From positions 7,750,001 through 7,814,000 of the forward strand of contig OZ234500.1 in the NCBI GenBank assembly GCA_965153455.1: a stretch of 64,000 nucleotides of DNA, written 5' to 3'. Below, piece by piece: positions 58,641-64,000 of this stretch; position 1 is the first letter of the stretch, and every line of letters starts with the position of its first letter. Both the position numbers and the translations under genes were made by a program. The notes beneath the pieces were generated by a model, which ran no database searches, was not told where the DNA came from, and was given only the letters and a program-made list of their open reading frames with translations. The stretch comes from Sphagnum compactum (lineage: Eukaryota > Bryophyta > Sphagnopsida > Sphagnales).

Positions 58641-59228
58641 ATGTGTATTTTGAGGGATCTACCCCGGCAGAAAAATGCTAGGGCGTTACGCCGGGGGAGC
58701 TCCCCCAATTTTATATGTTCCCATGTTCCCATGGAAATATTTCTTGCCTACGAAATGGGAAAGAAGTGGGGAAATAAAATGAGAGTTGTTTATGTAAGGG
58801 GAGGTTCCTGTACTTATGCGTTCGCCTCCTGAGATTGGGGAACACCATTGGGCTCACGTCCTTTTTGGTGCCCTTCCCTCACTAGAACACCCTCCTAAGG
58901 GAACCTCCGTTACAAATAAACCCCTTCAAGACCCTCCCTTCCAAGACTTAGTCTTTCACATTGTGCATCCATCCTTCCTAACGGTAATTCCTCTCTGTTG
59001 TTGGCCTGCTTTCATTGACAAAAATGGATGTAATTTGTTACCTCAATTTTTTAATTATGTAATTTAAAAAAAAACAGAAAATCAATTGTGTTTAATGAGC
59101 TACCTGAATCTCCATGATTATTTCCATAATAATTATGCAATATTTTGTGAAAATGAGGCCCTTTCTTTTTAGGAAAAAAATCCTCATATTTCCACTGGGA
59201 TTTTAGAGGGGTGCATTTTTCTTACCAC

Positions 59229-59278
<50 letters not shown>

Positions 59279-59957
59279 CATTTGGACAAGTTTTACAAAC
59301 TTATCATCATTTAATTTTAAATCCCTCTTGGAATGCTCACATGTGATGCAACATCAGAATTTTGAAAAAACAAACACTCCGCCCGCATTCTGAGGTTGTG
59401 GTGTTAAGTCTGAACTTTGAACAACCACATAAACAACCATCTTTTTATTTCTCTATGTACTTTGCCAAGGGATCTCCCCCAGCTGAAGAACCCTAAGGGG
59501 TTATGTGTAGGGTAAAGCCCTAAGGTGAGGCCATTCTCAAAATAAGGCGCCTAGGACAAGGCAATAGTTGAGTTCGGCCTCGCATTTTGGGAAAATCCCT
59601 CACCCATGGGCTTTAACTGTCGTAAAGCACAACTTGTCAAAATTTATCATGAACCAAATCTATGTAAATCCCATGTGAGGCATTCACATGGGAGGGTTCA
59701 TATGCCTACTTCTCAATAGTGAGAGGGTTCTTACACCTATAAGTAGGTTCACTCCCACCCTAGAGGAGTAGGCATGATATCCCTCCCAATTTCTAAGAGG
59801 GAAATTCATAGATATAATGTGCCCTCCACATACATTACAAATTTTCTCCAAGTACTTTACGCTAGGAGGAGATCCTCCCACATTCCAATAAAAAGATAGT
59901 CATTGCATGTGTTGAGGTTTTGGTACTCATGGGAGGAGAAAGGTTCACGAACACCCT
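58641..59957. other. Two related GC-richer patches around a poly-T tract
   Basis: GAGGGATCTACCCCGGCAGA at about 58652 and AAGGGATCTCCCCCAGCTGA at about 59467 start similar passages (each preceded by TTTTTATTT and TGTA/TGTATTTTG-type sequence), about 815 bp apart, suggesting a diverged direct repeat. No coding features. Confidence 0.4.
59230..59278. repeat. T49 homopolymer
   Basis: Uninterrupted run of 49 T. It could be the (inverted) tail of a retroposed sequence or slippage. The length is unreliable in most sequencing. Confidence 0.85.
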
Positions 59958-60034
59958 TGGGCTCAGCCCCTCAAGTGGCCCTCACTTAGGACACACGTGG
60001 GCTCACCCCCTCAAGTGGCCCTCCCTTAGGAGAC
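59958..60034. repeat. 40-bp tandem repeat, two copies
   Basis: TGGGCTCA(G/C)CCCCTCAAGTGGCCCTC(A/C)CTTAGGA starts at 59958 and 59998. Confidence 0.85.
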
Positions 60035-60576
60035 CCCATGAGTACGGGAACTTCCCCTACAACAAATTGGCCGTGGGCCTGTTCTTTCTAGGGATGTTTG
60101 TTTCACCATAGCCCATCCAATGTTGACAAGAACCCTAAATCATCATGGGGTAGTCTACCCCCTATCTTTTCACCACCAGGTGACAGTTGTGTTGATGGCT
60201 AAAAGTGCTCCCAGTTGGCTTGGTGGCTAAAGGTGTCCATGGTGGTTGGTTTCATGGCAAAAATGTGGCCTAATAGACATGGGAAACCGTCCTCTTTATT
60301 TGACCATAACAAAAACCATCAAAGTTGAAATAGTAGGTGGGTGTGTGTTTCCATGAAGTGTATAGCCTTTCATGGAAATTCCACACCCTACCTAAGTTAT
60401 CAATTCTAGAATTTTTGAAGTTTTGTCTTCAACCATTGTTTCATGATAGCCAAAGTCTTTTAACATTAAGTATCATTTTAGTTTTTAAATTAAATTGTCC
60501 AAGTCTGTAAAAGGAGAACCAAAAAAAAACTTCCCAAAAAATGGATCCATGTATCGCATTGTGCTATTACTACATA
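60035..60576. other. No feature recognised
   Basis: Mixed composition. AGTTGGCTTGGTGGCTAAAG-type phrases repeat loosely at 60195-60250. No gene. Confidence 0.45.
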
Positions 60577-60830
60577 CTTACAAAGAAAAACTCAGTATAC
60601 AAATTTTTAAAAAAAGGCAGGGATGGGAAACTATTCACAAGAAGTACAAGGCAAATAAAAGCAAGCAAGAAAAACCCAGTATATATATTTTAAAAAAGGC
60701 AGGGATGGGAATCCATTAACAAGAAATACAAGGCACATAAAGCTAGCTAGAAAAACCCAGTATATAAAAAAGGCGGGGATGGGAACGCATTTAGCCTACA
60801 AGGAGAAGTACAAGGCAAATAAAAGCTCGA
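60577..60830. repeat. Tandem repeat, 74-82 bp period, three copies
   Basis: AAGGC(A/G)GGGATGGGAA recurs at 60614, 60696 and 60770. Each copy has an upstream GAAAAAC(C/T)CAGTATA and a downstream AAGAA(G/A)TACAAGGCA. Confidence 0.9.
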
Positions 60831-61467
60831 GAACACATGACATGAAAGAACATAACAAACACTAATACAGTAATAAAATACAAGCTCGATGAGCCTCAGG
60901 TATCCGTGATATGTAGCCTAAAATGTTTTCCAGCTCAAGGGTAACTTTAGCCAGTTTGCAATCATAAGTGAATGCTTGTGTCAAGTCAGTTCAGTCCGCA
61001 ATGGGTTAGTACAGTCACAGTCCAATTCACTACTAACCTTTGCAAGTTGGTGATGCTTAAATCATTGAAGCTTCATTGCTGCCTCATTCAGAAGCAGATT
61101 CGGCAACAAGAGTGCGTGCTTTGCTTGCTTTGCGGTTTTGCTTCTGCCATTCCAGCAGCATTATTTAGTGCCCGAGACAATTGCAGTTGGCCAATTTTGC
61201 AAGACACTCCAACACATCATAGATAACCACAGCCCATGTTGCGACATGCTGAGTGGGCTCAATCGCCCCCCTCTATGGCCAGTTTTCTAGTGCCATGTCT
61301 GATGCCAATTTACGAAAAGAAAGAGACAAGCTCGCCATGTTAGACCATCCCCAGCAGTGCTCTCAGTATGTGACCCTGCTCCACATTAATATTGGATGAA
61401 GAAAAGTCAAAACATGTTGGTTTCGCTCAACAATATAATTTTGCTCCTGTTGTTCCCTGTTTCTCAT
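60831..61467. other. Near-balanced DNA, origin unknown
   Basis: Less AT-rich than its surroundings. A plus frame at 60972-61226 is open but has no recognisable domain. The stretch leads into the repeat shared with 5896-5990, so it may be the body of that repeat family. Confidence 0.4.
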
Positions 61468-61560
61468 TGGTTGGTCATAATGATTGGTCTAAGTGATTTG
61501 CTATTAGTAGCCTCTCGCGTATTTGCAGTCTCAATTTGAATTGTATGGGTGGGGTTGGGA
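61468..61560. repeat. Diverged repeat shared with 5896-5990
   Basis: See 5896-5990: same order of TTGGTTGGTCATAATGATTG, TTTGCTATTAGTAGCC, GTATTTGCAGTCT and GGTGGGGTTGGG. Confidence 0.55.
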
Positions 61561-64000
61561 AAAGGAACTAATCACACTTGGATGTAAGAAATATTTTTGC
61601 AGGGTTACATATTTAGCATCGTTGGGGGTGCTCAAGACCATAGATTGAGGAGTGAGTGAGAGGAAGAAAGACACAAGTTTAAACATTTAATTTTTGTTGG
61701 AAGCAAGCATCGCAAACTTACCAAGCTTCATAGGTTCATACAAAATTTATGTGAGATTTGATTTTCATAAGTTCACACAAAAAATTGCATGAAATTTATG
61801 TTATGGTGAATATGAATGATATTTGCACATATTCAATGATATAACAATGTCTTATTTTAAATATTCAAATAAATAAAACTTTTTTTTTAAATGACATGCG
61901 TGAATGTTCATGTTTAATACACAAAAATTACATCACAATAATTGCACAAATTTAGTTTAAATGTAAATCATACGTACTTCACATCAAAACATCATAAGTA
62001 AAAAAGAAAAATCATTTCTATTTTTAAAAAAATTAAAAATTCATGTCAATTTACATTTTGAAGCTCACGGATTTTGCACAAACATATAGTTTTACGATTT
62101 TTGCATAGATTTTATTGAAATTTCATGATATTGGAAGTTTGTGATGATTGGTGTTTTGAACAATAATCATTTCATGTGCAATGCAAATTGTTTTTTGTGG
62201 ACCATAGTGTTTCTCTTCTTATTCTTTGAACAAGAATGATTAAAAAATTAAAGCAAAGCAAATTTGGTTGTAATTCATAACTAAGTTGTTATGTCAATAT
62301 CATAAATGACACCAAACGCCAGCTCGTTATAAGGGCAATTCTTTCAACTTCTAACCACTAGTCTCAAAATAAAAAAGTAATAGTTTTAATATAATATTGC
62401 CAATTTCAAAAAGATTTTTTTTAATGAAACCCTAAATTGCCCATAAATTCAATCTTCATGGTTCTTTCATGAAAATCACTAATATTTGAATTTTTGAAAT
62501 AATTAGTACCAGAGGTTTTTTTTTATTCTAATTTTCTTTTCCCATGAAATTTTTTTTTAAAGTTTTTGATTTTGATTTTTTTTCCCGTGAAAGAAAGAAT
62601 AATTAACGCTTTTGATTTTGATTTTCTTTTCCTATGAAAAATAGGAATACTAAAGGTTCTTTGATTATAATTTTCTTACAAGAAATTCAAAAACCAAAAC
62701 CGAACATTATTTGAATTCAAATTTTCAAAAAATTGAATTTGGGGTTATTAGCAAATTCAAATACTTAAACAACACTTGTAATAAGTCATAACAAAGGCCT
62801 CCTTTATAAGTCCATCTCTAATAAAAACTCCATAAATCATAAGCATTCAATGTTGGTAATTACAACTAGATTTGTCATAAAAAAAGAAACCTTGGATCCC
62901 CCCTATTCATGGCAATTATTTTTTAGGTTCTTGGCCAATGACCAAAACCTATGCCCATTTCCTCCACTACAAGTAAAAAATGCATATAATGTTATTCACT
63001 TAATTTTCCAAATATATGTTAGAAATGAGATAGAAGTCCATGGTTTCAACATTGAAAGACAAGGTGACATTTGCTAATTGATTTTTGTATATTGAATAGA
63101 TCTAATTGAAGTTCTTTTAAAGGTTGTTGTGGCACCCTTTTGAAACTAATAAAACCAAGGATTTAAATAAGCCTTTTGAATGAATTGTATCAAGTACTTT
63201 TGAACGAGTTTGTTATCACAAGTGATGGAAATGTCAAAACATTTTTAAATACTTTCTACATCAATTTGCATCCCATTTCTCTTCAACTGAATTTGAATTT
63301 AATTTAATTCAATTCAATTTTGATCCAATTAAACTCAAATTGATTTTAGTCAACTATGAATTCAATGTATTAGAATTCAATTTAGGAATTGGAATTTAAT
63401 TCAAGTTCCATGCAATGCCATTCAATATTTTCATATGAATGGAACTTAATTTCCAATTTTTCATCATTTCATAATCATTAGTAGAGCTTAGCAACATGAA
63501 GCCTTAGTTTATAAATAAAATGTTCAATATTGACAATTAAACATCCAAGTTTCAAATGACAAATCCTTTTTGTAAATTTTTTTGTTCATTTTATTTTTTC
63601 TAATATGATTTAAAGCCATATCATGGTTCACATTGCCAATGTCCACAATCACACAATTTGACATCCTAGCTTTTCAACAATTATACTAGATGATTTATTC
63701 AATGTGTACAATTTTGTCCTATTTGTTATAAATTGACAAAAACAAATTACAATCCACTCATGTTCCTTATGTTCCCTATGTTGATTTCCCATTGAATAGT
63801 CTTTTTATGATGCAATTTTTTTGCCACTTGGTGACGAAAAAAAGGTTGTGAATTGTATACAAATGTATTTTTTTGGAATATTGATCCATAATGACCATGT
63901 TTCAAGGATTTTTTCGTTATCCCTAGATTTAGACTATAAGTTCTAGCATGTCACACAAACATAATGAGGTTCCAAAAATCTTTAATTTCCTCTTTGATTT
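61561..64000. other. AT-rich DNA without recognisable genes
   Basis: Only AT-driven frames. Three TTTTGATTTTGATTTT-type phrases occur at 62560-62660, and a GAATTCAATTTA-type low-complexity stretch at 63285-63420. Confidence 0.5.

Noticed and set aside
1-64000. Search for CRISPR arrays, operons or bacterial-type defence systems
   Set aside because: No spaced direct-repeat array or operon-like gene packing. Composition and gene content are those of a plant nuclear genome.

Overview
This window reads as nuclear DNA of a land plant. The evidence is plant-type telomere repeats (TTTAGGG), a FAR1/MULE-type transposase fragment with a SWIM-like zinc motif, plant-style TKL (Raf/HT1-like) protein kinases, and a very AT-rich, repeat-dense background with few genes. 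The mix of intronless kinases with lineage-restricted tails and old MULE-like relics would suit a bryophyte, lycophyte or fern better than a flowering plant, but that is inference and the species cannot be fixed from the sequence.

Layout. Position 2-856 is the 3' end of a MULE/FAR1-like gene entering from the left edge, followed by two tandem-repeat blocks (53 and 79 bp periods). Positions 1.7-6.7 kb hold microsatellites, a GC-rich repeat island, one copy of a roughly 200-bp dispersed element and a MITE-like element. A complete 697-residue protein kinase lies on the minus strand at 6746-8839. A second kinase of 464 residues lies at 27257-28651, minus strand; it keeps the promoter, N-terminus and kinase domain but lacks the C-terminal third. 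Most of the rest is non-coding.

The dominant structure is a large direct segmental duplication. Copy A (about 7520-20172) matches copy B (about 27305-49316) collinearly from inside the kinase gene to a shared right end. Copy B is about 9.4 kb longer because of three blocks absent from A: 30776-38246 (a composite of tandem repeats and a broken MULE/FAR1-like N-terminus), 39562-41361 (an 1800-bp element with 156-bp terminal inverted repeats) and 48754-49040 (a short GC-richer insert). Both copies carry the same degenerate gene-like region (17530-19680 and 46370-48490) and the same telomere-like patch.

49.3-64 kb has no convincing gene. It holds a TIR-bounded element (51257-52051), a tRNA-derived SINE candidate (about 52250-52402), TAGG-rich low-complexity DNA, three minisatellites and long homopolymers.

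Functionally only the two kinases look able to make protein. Kinase 1 is a candidate active TKL kinase with a tryptophan-rich C-terminal domain I do not recognise. Kinase 2 is a natural C-terminal deletion of it under a duplicated promoter. Percent identities and database matches were not computed; alignments were made by eye, so most repeat boundaries are accurate to roughly 5-20 bp.
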